Counted from the stretch's first letter, positions 24,266-33,270 are shown. The stretch is 64,000 nt of DNA from Brachynemurus nebulosus (GCA_035578155.1 JAPWDM010000001.1:79610925-79674924); one strand, 5' to 3'. Translations and numbers: made by a program. Notes: generated from the letters alone by a model not told the origin.

Positions 24266-24682
24266 TGTTTGCGCCTTTATTAAAATATACTTTGATTTAA
24301 ATTTGATATTTACTCCGAGTTAATATTTTTTTTATGTAAACAAGATCCGATGCGCATGATCCTAATTTATTTTCTAATTAGCGATCATTTTTAAGTAGTA
24401 ATAGTTTTAGTTGTAGAAATATTATATATAGTCGTTTTGGTAAACCATAGTTGTTATACAATCTAAAGCCTTTAGAATTAGATTGTTATCCAAATTGTCG
24501 ATAATTTTCTTATTTTAAATATCGCGTAGTGAAAGTGCTTCAGTGGTCCCATTTTCCATTGCTTTTTTCCAATCCCTATTGTTTGTGCTGGAACACCTTC
24601 GGAACCCAAACGGAGCGGTATTTAAGGTAAGAAGTTTTCCTCCCATTAATAATTTTTAGTTTTATTAGTGTTTTATCCAACA
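24266..24682 (+). repeat. BEL/Pao 3' LTR
   Basis: 417 bp. The 5-base excess over the 5' LTR is an extra TATTA-type stretch within the ATATATAG region. It is followed at once by the AAGGG duplication. Confidence 0.92.
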
Positions 24683-24687
24683 AAGGG

Positions 24688-24773
24688 AAAATAATTGCAA
24701 TGAAATGCTCATGTATGGCAGGATTAGGTGGCGCGTGTAAGCACATCATTGCAATTCTTTTGAATTGTAATAG
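24688..24773 (+). pseudogene. SWIM exon of the broken YqaJ gene
   Basis: The coding sequence before the BEL/Pao element (ending GAAGGG) joins in frame to that after it, giving a SWIM finger: C-x-C then CKH, followed by IIAILLNCN. The exon ends with a consensus donor AG|GTGAGT at 24773/24774. The next exon starts after an AG at 24900-24901 in matching phase and continues LEMMTEISCTDKKCVWDAP, a block conserved after SWIM in these proteins. SWIM fingers bind DNA or proteins. Confidence 0.75.
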
Positions 24774-25295
24774 GTGAGTTATCAGTATTTTATAATTTTT
24801 AATTATTTTATTATAATTTTTTTCTTTTGTTATAAATATAAAAATAATAATGTAATTATTAATTTCATATATCAATAATAAAATCTTTTAAATTAATTGA
24901 GAAATGATTTGGAGATGATGACCGAAATTTCATGTACCGATAAGAAATGCGTATGGGATGCACCACAAAAAGCGGCATTAGAAAAATATTCAATAAGACT
25001 TTTATATGAACACGAATGTTTGAAAACAAAAATCTGTAAATTCTAGAAAAGAGAAGGAAATTAGTATTTAGTGGAGGAACAAAATAAACAATTCCAATAA
25101 ATAATAATATCAAATAACGCAACATCTGCCTTAGCTATGCATATGTAATTATGTTTTAATTTCCTAATAACTAAAAAGTTACGTTGTCTTTTAGGTATAT
25201 TACCTGTTAAACTAGAGATGAAATGAAGGGTTATCCGCATAATTACCGGTGTTCATATAAGTTCTATAATCAAAAAGATACGGTACTATAAGAAC

Positions 25296-25851
25296 TAGGG
25301 ATGTTGATATTATATCGATATATCGAAGATTCGATTTTTTTTTTTGCAAAATATTAATATTTTTGAATGATATTTTTCAACTCGATATATCGATAGTTCG
25401 ATATTAAAATGTCACTATCGGCAGCGATATATTTTCCAAAAATAAATCATGAATTAGATGTATTATTGGTGATTATAACCATAGATTATATTTTTGTATT
25501 ATATACGTTATATACATATCATACATATTGTGTATTTGTGAAAGACCATCAAATAGATTACAGTATATTTTTTACTAATTTATCAAAAATAAAGAAATTT
25601 ATTAATAAATATTCAAAAGTATATTGACAATTATTTTCTGTAAATACATAAATATTATTTTTTGACAAATAAACTTAATTTTTTTTAAAAAGATGTATCA
25701 TTTACTTTTACTGTACCGCAGTAATCTAAAAAATGAACGATATATCGAAGTATCGATATTTTTAATTGATATATCACTATGCGATATTGATATATTTGAA
25801 AAACGTCGATACAATATATATCGATATTTTTTATAAATATCAACATCCCTA
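25296..25851. mobile_element. hAT-like MITE
   Basis: 556 bp with inverted ends TAGGGATGTTGATATT and TAGGGATGTTGATATTTA, and internal (sub)terminal repeats rich in cgatatatcgat. It is flanked by an 8-bp duplication with one mismatch (ataagaac 25288-25295, attagaac 25852-25859). The 8-bp duplication and TAGGG start are hAT features. It lies within the YqaJ gene, between its third and fourth recognisable exons. A frame spanning 25409-25627 has no family resemblance. Confidence 0.8.
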
Positions 25852-26299
25852 ATTAGAACTTGCTGTATGCTTTCTGTCTTGTTTACATGTGTTTAATACT
25901 AATCATTACAATTTGTTTCTTATGGAAAATTATTTGCCAGGAAGTTACAAAGCCCACTTAAACAAGGTCTTACTATTTACAGAGATACAAACGAGGATAT
26001 TTCGTTTCGTTTTACTTAAACAATTAATCCCAGCTTTGCTTTCTCCATTTTAATTTTTAATTTTTTATTATTATCATTATTAATTTATTTAGACATGAAC
26101 CTAAATAAATTGTAAATTGTAATGTTATTGGCATTTCAAATAAAATAGTAAAATCCATTTTTAAGAAACATGGTACATCAAAATTTCTGCATGAATTAAG
26201 AGAAGTAACTATTACACCTAAATTTGAATGTTACCAGCAATTTATCAATAGTAAATTAAACAAAAATGTACACATAATTTGTATAAAAAGTACGAAATA

Positions 26300-26696
26300 T
26301 TTTTTCATTTTGGAAAAAAGAAAGGAAATTTAGAATTACTGGGAGTAGGGCATATAATTTATTTACATATTATAAATATAAAAATCCAAACTGGGAAAAG
26401 GAAACTTTAAAATACTTTTATAATGACGATTTTCAAAATGCTAGTACAAGACACGGTATAGATAATGAATCAGTGGGATGAGAATTATATAAAATGAAGA
26501 TGGAAGTGAACGTTGTTCAGTGTGGTCTTGTAGTTTCTAAAGACAATCCTTGGTTGGTATATTCACAAGATGACATTATTTTTGAAAATAATGAAATTAC
26601 TAAATTAATTGAAATAAAATGTCCGGTAGCAGGGAAAAAAATGATATTAGGGAAGTTACAAAATTTTTAAAGTGGTTACAAATCAATAATGGTTTA
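26300..26696 (+). pseudogene. YqaJ nuclease domain, N-terminal half
   Basis: Encodes RITGSRAYNLFTYY, a middle block with NASTRHGIDNESVG followed by a stop, then GLVVSKDNPWLVYSQDD and the catalytic-type LIEIKCPVAGKK. The usual W-L-G-x-S-P-D-G here reads WLVYSQDD, a decayed form. The Penelope-like palindrome is inserted just after, and the domain resumes at 29123. Confidence 0.75.
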
Positions 26697-26794
26697 AATA
26701 ATTAATACTAGACAGGTTTACTTTGTGAAAATCCATATTAAATATGGTATCGTTGCTTTGTCACTTTTCACAGCAAAATAACAGAAAAACACGA

Positions 26795-26824
26795 GTCGAC
26801 TTTCGGCTTTTACACCATCATCAG
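26795..26824 (-). ncRNA. Hammerhead-ribozyme-like core (left arm)
   Basis: Mirror copy of the core in the right arm: CTGATGA at 26824-26818 and GAAA at 26804-26801 on the minus strand, same spacing. Confidence 0.45.
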
Positions 26825-27319
26825 GTGAAAAACTTAACTAAAAATTGCTCTTTTTGGCGAAAACTATTTATAATATAGATCGGAGCAAATAATGCATTGG
26901 TGGGGGATGCTAGAGACAGAGACAGAGACAGATACAATCACAGTATACAATAAAATTAAAAATTTTTTGTATTGTTTGCAAAGGTAGTTTACAGCGAAAT
27001 TTATTTTTAAAAACTGGTTAGGTCCAATATTATTAAATTGACCGGAGCACACTGGGGAAAACCAGACACGTGAAAACAGCGGCGAACGACAATTACCAGA
27101 AACAAAGGAAATCATACAGACATCTGTCTGTTGATATGCACGAGGGGTTACACCCAGCAGGTAGCTGCTTTTGTTAAACTAAAAGGTTTGTTAAATGAAG
27201 TAAAATCAAAAATATTGTAAAAAGACTATTTAAATATTAATTACCAGGAATGGATAAAATTTTTTAAAATGGGTCCTATCAACTAAACTATTCGAAAACA
27301 AAACGTGAGATGCACCGTG

Positions 27320-28069
27320 TTATAGATTTAATAAAGGCGATTTGTTTAAATCAATTTGGTCATTCAAGATGACATGGTTTGGATCTTTGTTCAATTTGTT
27401 GATTTCCAGGGCTTCCAAAATGTTGAGTTTGCGGCCTTTTTTACAAATATGTAATATTTTGGGTTGTTGATCGGGTTTTACCGAATGACCTGTTTCTAGT
27501 AGATGTAAACCAAAGTTGGAAATGTGTTTCTGGGTAGTGATATGTTCCTTATATCTGGTTTCGAACGTTCGACCAGTCTGACCTATGTAAGACGCGTTAC
27601 ACTCCGAACAATCTAGACGATAAACTCCACATTTCTTCATGGGGTCGGATTTTTCTTTAGCGTTATAAAGGAAACGGCCAATAGTATGTGTGGAATGATA
27701 AGCGGGATATAGATCAAATTGTAAGAACATGTTGCCTATTTTTTGAGAGATGTTTCCTAGATATGGGAGGGAAATATAATGTTTAGAGTCCGAATTAGTT
27801 AGAATAGTTGGATAGATTTGTTCTATGGCTAGACTTCTTTGTTTTTTACGGATTAGTTTTTGGATAATGTGTGGAGCAAAACCATTGTTAACTGCTATTT
27901 GTTGTATGATCGATAATTCCTTTTCACGGTCTTTTGGAGATAGCGGGATAGCGAAAGCTCTATGTAGCATAGATCGGTAAGCTGCTATTTTTTGAGAAAA
28001 TGGAGTGAGTGAATCAGCGGGGATTGTAGGGTCTGAGAATGTGGGTTTGCGAAAGATTTTGCTAAACAT
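27320..28069 (-). CDS. Penelope-like RT C-terminus + GIY-YIG nuclease
   Basis: 249 codons. Residues 1-60 (KIFRKPTFSDPTIPADS, AAYRSMLHRAFAIPL) match the C-terminal end of Penelope RTs. From about residue 146, CGVYRLDCSECNASYIGQTG with R and E downstream forms a GIY-YIG endonuclease preceded by the Cys pair typical of Penelope elements. The nuclease cuts the target for reverse transcription. It is the 3' part of a longer protein, 5'-truncated at the palindrome centre. The reading frame is open to its natural end, followed by 3' UTR to 26737. Confidence 0.85.
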   Translation of the reverse strand: MFSKIFRKPTFSDPTIPADSLTPFSQKIAAYRSMLHRAFAIPLSPKDREKELSIIQQIAVNNGFAPHIIQKLIRKKQRSLAIEQIYPTILTNSDSKHYISLPYLGNISQKIGNMFLQFDLYPAYHSTHTIGRFLYNAKEKSDPMKKCGVYRLDCSECNASYIGQTGRTFETRYKEHITTQKHISNFGLHLLETGHSVKPDQQPKILHICKKGRKLNILEALEINKLNKDPNHVILNDQIDLNKSPLLNL

Positions 28070-28528
28070 TATATTTCCCTCCCATATCTAAGAAACATCT
28101 CTCAAAAAATAGGCAACATGTTCTTACAATTTGATCTATATCCCGCTTATCATTCCACACATACTATTGGCCGTTTCCTTTATAACGCTAAAGAAAAATC
28201 CGACCCCATGAAGAAATGTGAAGTTTATCGTCTAGATTGTTCGGAGTGTAACGCGTCTTACATAGGTCAGACTGGTCGAACGTTCGAAACCAGATATAAG
28301 GAACATATCACTACCCAGAAACACATTTCCAACTTTGGTTTACATCTACTAGAAACAGGTCATTCGGTAAAACCCGATCAACAACCCAAAATATTACATA
28401 TTTGTAAAAAAGGCCGCAAACTCAACATTTTGGAAGCCCTGGAAATCAACAAATTGAACAAAGATCCAAACCATGTCATCTTGAATGACCAAATTGATTT
28501 AAACAAATCGCCTTTATTAAATCTATAA
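28070..28528 (+). CDS. Penelope-like GIY-YIG nuclease, mirror copy
   Basis: Coding from the palindrome junction, with an internal ATG at 28118. It repeats the last ~150 codons of the minus-strand copy with few differences (one Gly to Glu change just before the GIY-like VYRLDC). The nuclease motifs YIGQTGR and the Cys pair are intact. It lacks the RT end, because the right arm starts further 3' than the left. Confidence 0.85.
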   Translation, partial: YISLPYLRNISQKIGNMFLQFDLYPAYHSTHTIGRFLYNAKEKSDPMKKCEVYRLDCSECNASYIGQTGRTFETRYKEHITTQKHISNFGLHLLETGHSVKPDQQPKILHICKKGRKLNILEALEINKLNKDPNHVILNDQIDLNKSPLLNL

Positions 28529-29025
28529 CACGGTGCATCTCACGTTTTGTTTTCGAATAGTTTAGTTGATAGGACCCATTTTAAAAAAAATTTTATCCAT
28601 TCCTGGTAATTAATATTTAAATAGTCTTTTTACAATATTTTTGATTTTACTTCATTTAACAAACCTTTTAGTTTAACAAAAGCAGCTACCTGCTGGGTGT
28701 AACCCCTCGTGCATATCAACAGACAGATGTCTGTATGATTTCCTTTGTTTCTGGTAATTGTCGTTCGCCGCTGTTTTCACGTGTCTGGTTTTCCCCAGTG
28801 TGCTCCGGTCAATTTAATAATATTGGACCTAACCAGTTTTTAAAAATAAATTTCGCTGTAAACTACCTTTGCAAACAATACAAAAAATTTTTAATTTTAT
28901 TGTATACTGTGATTGTATCTGTCTCTGTCTCTGTCTCTAGCATCCCCCACCAATGCATTATTTGCTCCGATCTATATTATAAATAGTTTTCGCCAAAAAG
29001 AGCAATTTTTAGTTAAGTTTTTCAC

Positions 29026-29055
29026 CTGATGATGGTGTAAAAGCCGAAAGTCGAC
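29026..29055 (+). ncRNA. Hammerhead-ribozyme-like core (right arm)
   Basis: CTGATGA (29026-29032), a short stem II (tgg/gcc) with a 7-base loop, then GAAA (29046-29049) followed by the self-complementary gtcgac. Hammerhead motifs are known in the termini of Penelope-like elements. Stem I pairing and the cleavage site were not established by eye. Confidence 0.45.
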
Positions 29056-29122
29056 TCGTGTTTTTCTGTTATTTTGCTGTGAAAAGTGACAAAGCAACGA
29101 TACCATATTTAATAATGGTTTA

Positions 29123-29370
29123 GTATCCTTAAAAACAAAACACACTTATTTTGCACAAGTACAAATAGGAATGGCAGTTTTGAATTTAACACTAACAAAA
29201 ACTGATTTTATTATATATAGTTCATTTAGCAAAAGTTTCAAAATTATTTCGGTAGAGTTTTATGATAAATATACAAAAAATTTGTTAAATGTTTTAAAAT
29301 TTATTTATTTTAATAAAATGATTCACCATGTTTGTGAAAAAGAAAAAAATATTAATGAAAATTCAGAATA
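29123..29370 (+). pseudogene. YqaJ nuclease domain, C-terminal half
   Basis: Directly after the second copy of the 12-bp duplication the frame gives YFAQVQIGMAVLNL, FIIYSSFSKSFKIISVEF and a basic tail, ending at 29370. Y-x-Q-V-Q is the conserved YqaJ helix. This segment is uninterrupted, so decay of the gene is uneven. Confidence 0.75.
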
Positions 29371-29602
29371 ATACATACAAATAATACAAGATTTATACTA
29401 TAAACAGAAGTACAAAAAATAGGTCCTATTTACGTGCCTAATATAAGTGACGTCACCGGTCAGTGTAAACATGAAATTAACTTACATAGTAAAATTAAAT
29501 GATTTTTAAAAAAAATAATATTTATTTATATTTTTAATTTCAAATGTTATCGAGTGCCTGTGAAACATTATTAATGTATGGCGGACTTTTGCTCGTGTTT
29601 AA

Positions 29603-30067
29603 TGTAACGTTTTCGTCACTTTAATATTTTTTTTAAAAAAAAAAAACTTTAACAATGAATTTCAAAAAATTTATATTTTAACTTTTTAAACTATTTTTTG
29701 TTACAAAATAAAAATACGAACACAACTTAAGTGTGAATCATTTATTTAAAGAAAAGAAAATACACATTATGAAAATTGTTAATCAGTAATATTTTGTGAA
29801 AGATATTTTAAATTTTTTGTTTTGATTAAGATCACTACTTTTTTATTTGTTAACACTTTCAAAGCGTGATACATAATAATATTTATGTATGTTTCGTCAT
29901 CGATCTCTCATCCCTCTAACGTCAACTTTCTGAAGTAACCCTACTGATGCAATCAATGATGAAATTAGGCGACATTCAAAATAAAGAAATAACTGACAAA
30001 GAAAGTTATATTTATGAAATTGTTAAAAATCCTACATATTATTTGTTAGTAATGCTTCAGCGTTACA
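29603..30067 (-). repeat. Gypsy-like LTR (left; 3' LTR of the element)
   Basis: 465 bp. Differs from the right LTR by only a handful of bases and small A-run indels, so it is a young insertion. Confidence 0.9.
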
Positions 30068-30415
30068 GAACCTCTCTCGATTTTTAAACAATTTCGATTT
30101 ACAATACTCATTACAATCCTCCACCTCTCTCACATCATTATTAAATTGCAAAAAGATACAAAATCGTTCATTTAATCAAAAAAGAAAATAAATTTTAATC
30201 TTACTATTCTAAAATTTTCTTTAATTCAAAAATAAAGATATGCATTTTTTTTTTTTTTGAAAGTTTTTAATAAATTAAGTAATTACTACCTCTCTCAGTT
30301 TGAATCAAAAATATAAAAATGAAGATTACAATTCTTTTAAGGTAAACCTCAACTAAATTTCAATTCTAGAAAAACAGAATCGGCAATGACGAAAGATCAA
30401 ATTATGTTAGATCCC
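30068..30415 (-). other. 3' UTR of the Gypsy-like element with repeated purine tracts
   Basis: No gene. The minus-strand motif gagagagg appears three times (30071-30079, about 30122-30131 and 30289-30297), the first directly at the LTR where the polypurine tract should be. Confidence 0.55.
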
Positions 30416-30784
30416 TCAAAAAATAAGAAAGAATTTTAAATGTATCGTATTGAACGTTCCTCTAATTATTTTATTTTTCGGATGTATGAGAACATATGCG
30501 TTCTGACCCTTTTTCTCTTTTAGAATATACTGAACTTCGTATAATACAAAAAATTTCTTGGAATTTTTTCTGTCGTGTTTGAGTTTTCTTAAATTAGCGC
30601 GTTGTTTTATATTTTCGCGGGCCTTTCCTATCTTCAATTCGTAATTTCCTGGATCATCTAGTACTAATCGCATCGAATTATCCTTTTTTAGAATCGTTAA
30701 CAAAGAAATAGTATATTCAGAAGTACATTCTTGAATATTGCTCCAGTTTAACATTTTTTGTAATTCTAAATTGCTAGCTGACAT
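30416..30784 (-). CDS. Fused remnant: RT start joined to integrase end
   Basis: 122 codons. The first ~45 residues (CTSEYTISLLTILKKDNSMR, LVLDD) match the opening block of Gypsy RTs. The rest (ARENIKQRANLRKLKHDR, FFVLYEVQYILKEKKGQNAY, IIRGTFNTIHLK) matches the C-terminal end of a Gypsy integrase. Everything between is missing, which places a large internal deletion within about codons 45-52. The joined frame stays open. No catalytic residues remain, so it cannot supply enzyme activity. Confidence 0.65.
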   Translation of the reverse strand: MSASNLELQKMLNWSNIQECTSEYTISLLTILKKDNSMRLVLDDPGNYELKIGKARENIKQRANLRKLKHDRKNSKKFFVLYEVQYILKEKKGQNAYVLIHPKNKIIRGTFNTIHLKFFLIF

Positions 30785-30858
30785 TCTAGAATGCGGTATG
30801 GGATAACTTTCGAAATAATACGGTCATTATTTTTAATTCGAGTTTACATTCAAAATTT

Positions 30859-31887
30859 TTAATTTGTCCTGGTTTTTACATTTTCAATGACGCTTTCACT
30901 AGCGACAGAAGTAGAAGCGATTGCATTCATCTTGCTGTCGTTAAATCTAAACCTATCAGTTTTGTCATATTTTTTGTTCATTTGTTGCGTACTACAATAT
31001 GTTTCCTTATTATTTTCAAATCTTTTAGATTTTGAATTATCTATATCGTAGCCATTACGATTATTATTAAAACTTCCTGGAACCATTTGCCCAGCATGTA
31101 TATCATCCCAAATTTGAACTTTTTCGATAAATTCGTTTAATTTGTTTGTTGTACCACGCAAAAATAAATTCGCTTGAGGTGAGAAATGATATGATATCGT
31201 ATCAATGAATTCACAATCCGAAATTTTTGGCGTTAAATAGTACACCTGATTGTACCAAAATAAAACATGTAGTAATAAATTATGGTTAATAGTAGGTTTA
31301 TTGTTATTCGTTATGAAATTTCGCCTAATATTGTTCTGGATACGATGGTTCCAGAAAGTTTCTATTACCCAATATTTAAAATTATCAATACAGTCAATTT
31401 TAAAATCAGCAATCTGATATAAGCTTTTACATTTGTCATTCAGTTTATTAATTGCAAATCTGAGTTTGAAATTTTCACTTACATTGAATTGTTCAAAATA
31501 AGCCTCTAAATCATTTATGAATACAACAGGATGATACTTTTGTAAATTGTATTCAAAAATTTTTACCTTAATATTACAATCACCAACTTGAGCCGGCACA
31601 CAATAATCACTCTGGGCACTGCACTTATCACTTCTTATTATTTTCTGATGATCTAGTTCATTGGGGAACACTGTAGTTTTTTCGTCAGTTTCAACTTTCC
31701 ACATTCCATCCGTCATCATCTTGAATTTCTCTTCCATTTCGACTATCTTTTTGTTTAAAGATTCCATGTTATTCACCATTGATTCCATTAGATTCCTTAT
31801 GGAATCGTTTAAATCTGCTACGCCACTATCATTACTTATATTATTTAAATTGTCTTTGTCGCTAGATTTTTGTTTTTTAGTAGACAT
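30859..31887 (-). CDS. Gypsy-like gag
   Basis: 342 codons, intact. Residues about 20-60 form a coiled coil (LNDSIRNLMESMVNNME...EEKF). Residues about 110-250 resemble a retrotransposon capsid (VFINDLEAYFEQFNVSENFK, then FKYWVIETFWNHRI, TISYHFSPQANLFLRGT). The C-terminus is Asn/Lys-rich without a clear zinc knuckle. Gag assembles particles around element RNA. Assignment rests on the LTR context and the capsid-like block. Confidence 0.7.
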   Translation of the reverse strand: MSTKKQKSSDKDNLNNISNDSGVADLNDSIRNLMESMVNNMESLNKKIVEMEEKFKMMTDGMWKVETDEKTTVFPNELDHQKIIRSDKCSAQSDYCVPAQVGDCNIKVKIFEYNLQKYHPVVFINDLEAYFEQFNVSENFKLRFAINKLNDKCKSLYQIADFKIDCIDNFKYWVIETFWNHRIQNNIRRNFITNNNKPTINHNLLLHVLFWYNQVYYLTPKISDCEFIDTISYHFSPQANLFLRGTTNKLNEFIEKVQIWDDIHAGQMVPGSFNNNRNGYDIDNSKSKRFENNKETYCSTQQMNKKYDKTDRFRFNDSKMNAIASTSVASESVIENVKTRTN

Positions 31888-32047
31888 TTTTAATTTGTTT
31901 TCACACCACGTGTTAGCTATGATAACAATTACATTTAAATATGTAACGAACTTTTTGATTGTTTAAATGCTTGTTTTCTTTTGTTTATAGTAAACTAATT
32001 ATTTCGCGTGTAATTTTTTATTCGATTGTACGTTGGTTATCACGCAC

Positions 32048-32066
32048 GATCACATTGGGGTCACCA
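32048..32066 (-). promoter_or_regulatory. tRNA primer-binding site of the Gypsy-like element
   Basis: Minus strand TGGTGACCCCAATGTGATC, starting with the TGG that pairs to the CCA end of a tRNA, two bases inside the LTR. I do not assign the tRNA species. Confidence 0.75.
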
Positions 32067-32068
32067 TT

Positions 32069-32533
32069 TGTAACGTTTTCGTCACTTTAATATTTTTTTA
32101 AAAAAAAAAAAACTTTTACAATGAATTTCAAAAGATTTATATTTTACTTTTTAAACTATTTTTTGTTACAAAATAAAAATACGAACACAACTTAAGTGTG
32201 AACCATTTATTTAAAGAAAAGAAAATACACATTATGAAAATTGTTAATCAGTAATATTTTGTGAAATATATTTTAAATTTTTTGTTTTGATTAAGATCAC
32301 TACTTTTTTATTTGTTAACACTTTCAAAGCGTGATACATAATAATATTTATGTATGTTTCGTCATCGATCTCTCATCCCTCTAACGTTAACTTTCTGAAG
32401 TAACCCTACTGATGCAATCAATGATGAAATTAGGCGACATTCAAAATAAGGAAATAACTGACAAAGAAAGTTATATTTATGAAATTGTTTAAAAATCCTA
32501 CATATTATTTGTTAGTAATGCTTCAGCGTTACA
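32069..32533 (-). repeat. Gypsy-like LTR (right; 5' LTR of the element)
   Basis: 465 bp. Same sequence as 29603-30067 with few differences. The element is transcribed leftwards from here. Confidence 0.9.
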
Positions 32534-32577
32534 TTAAACATACACCAATATTCATATGTTCATTTAATGTCCAGCTT

Positions 32578-32927
32578 TTTAGCTGATACTTGAACACTCG
32601 ATGTACTTTGGCAAATGGCCAATTCATTATCTTAATTAAAATTCAAATACTGTTTGAAAAATTATCAAATTGGATCGGCTGGAACTCGAACCCGGATCTC
32701 TTGGTTGCTAGCCAAGCGCCTTACTAAACTGCGTCACACATTAAAGAGAGGTTGTGTTTGATTGATTATCGGATTGGAATGGCACTCGAACAAGTGGTCG
32801 GTGGCCTAATTGGTATGGCGCTTGGCTAGCAACCAAGAGATCCAGGTTTGAGTCCCAGCCGATCCAATTTGATAATTTTTCAAACACTATGTGAAACATT
32901 ATGTGAGTGTTCAAGTATCAGCTAAAG
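32578..32927. repeat. Palindrome of two tRNA-like (SINE-type) heads
   Basis: Arms 32578-32735 and about 32790-32927 are inverted copies. Each contains a tRNA-like fold in outward orientation: on + an A box tggcctaattgg (32802-32813), an anticodon arm cttgg-ctagcaa-ccaag (32820-32836) with anticodon AGC, and a B box ggtttgagtcc (32845-32855). On - the B box ggttcgagttcc is at 32692-32681 and the same anticodon arm is present. No CCA and imperfect acceptor pairing, so I call it tRNA-derived, not a tRNA gene. Confidence 0.65.
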
Positions 32928-32934
32928 TTTTTGT

Positions 32935-33270
32935 ATAGAATTTGGTAAAAAGCCATTAGAAGTTGCTATTTGTTTAATGGTGTTGAGTTCTATTGTTCTA
33001 TCTTTAGGATCAAGTGGAATAGAAAAGGCTTTATAGATCATGGAACGGTAAGCTGCCAGTTTGTGGGTTAGTGGAGAAAAGGAACCAGCTGGTATTGTGA
33101 TATCTGTAAACGTGGGTTTGTGATATATGTTAAATTTGAATTTATTATCAAGTCTATGAATAGTAATGTCTAAAAAAATAATGGATTTCTTTCGTGAATC
33201 TAATCTTCGGATGAAAAGTATTGAGAAGAGTTAAGAAATTTTCTAACTGTCTATCTGTTGAAATACGTAT
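32935..33270 (-). pseudogene. Penelope-like RT C-terminal fragment
   Basis: The minus strand gives LDITIHRLDNKFKFNIYHKP, FTDITIPAGS, KLAAYRSMIYKAFSIPLDP and IKQIATSNGFLPN. It is the same RT end as in the palindromic element but clearly diverged from it, so it is a different Penelope-like lineage. No start, no nuclease part. Confidence 0.7.

Larger units (their letters stand above)
18194..24682 (+). mobile_element. BEL/Pao LTR retrotransposon, full length
   Basis: The element starts TGTTTGCGCC and ends TATCCAACA, carries 412- and 417-bp LTRs and is flanked by the 5-bp duplication AAGGG (18189-18193, 24683-24687). The LTRs differ by about five substitutions and one 5-bp indel by my comparison, so insertion is fairly recent. 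Inside, on +, lie gag, protease, RT, RNase H and integrase in BEL/Pao order. It interrupts the SWIM exon. Three frameshifts and two stops break the polyprotein. No TGG-type primer-binding site was seen right after the 5' LTR. A purine-rich cggcccgagga precedes the 3' LTR. Confidence 0.9.
26697..29110. mobile_element. Penelope-like palindromic insertion
   Basis: Two near-identical arms (26737-27787 read on -, 28064-29110 read on +) point outward from a single-copy centre of about 276 bp. Each arm encodes the 3' part of a Penelope-like element (RT end plus GIY-YIG nuclease), a 3' UTR and a hammerhead-like core. The whole is flanked by the 12-bp duplication AATAATGGTTTA (26685-26696, 29111-29122), so it entered as one unit into the YqaJ gene. 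Inverted partial copies are a known outcome of Penelope insertion. Confidence 0.85.
17980..29370 (+). pseudogene. SWIM zinc finger + YqaJ nuclease gene, shredded
   Basis: Pieces in order on +: a possible N-terminal exon (17980-18156, with a C-x4-C-x-H pattern in CKFGNCNHG), the SWIM exon (18157-18193 and 24688-24773), a third exon (24902-25046) and the YqaJ exon (about 26300-26696 and 29123-29370). The SWIM signature is C-S-C-M-A-G-L-G-G-A-C-K-H. YqaJ has RITGSRAY, the PWL..SQDDIIF segment and the catalytic LIEIKCP (D...E-x-K), then YFAQVQIGMAVLNL. YqaJ proteins are lambda-exonuclease-fold nucleases. The SWIM+YqaJ pairing is common in multi-copy arthropod genes. A stop after NESVG (near 26480), the altered SPDG motif and four insertions make it a pseudogene. 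Confidence 0.7.
29603..32533 (-). mobile_element. Non-autonomous Gypsy-like LTR element
   Basis: 2,931 bp, with 465-bp LTRs (TGTAACG...CGTTACA) at both ends and a TTAA duplication (29599-29602, 32534-32537). Coding is on the minus strand: a gag frame and a short frame that joins an RT start to an integrase end. Most of pol is absent. The primer-binding site (TGGTGACCCCAATGTGATC) lies two bases inside the minus-strand 5' LTR, and a gagagagg purine tract lies at the other LTR. With cis signals and gag intact, the copy could be moved by a complete relative (inference). Confidence 0.85.

Noticed and set aside
32800..32872. Functional tRNA-Ala gene
   Set aside because: Acceptor stem pairing is imperfect, the sequence is mirrored in a palindrome and continues into a repeat tail. 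tRNA-derived repeat is more likely.
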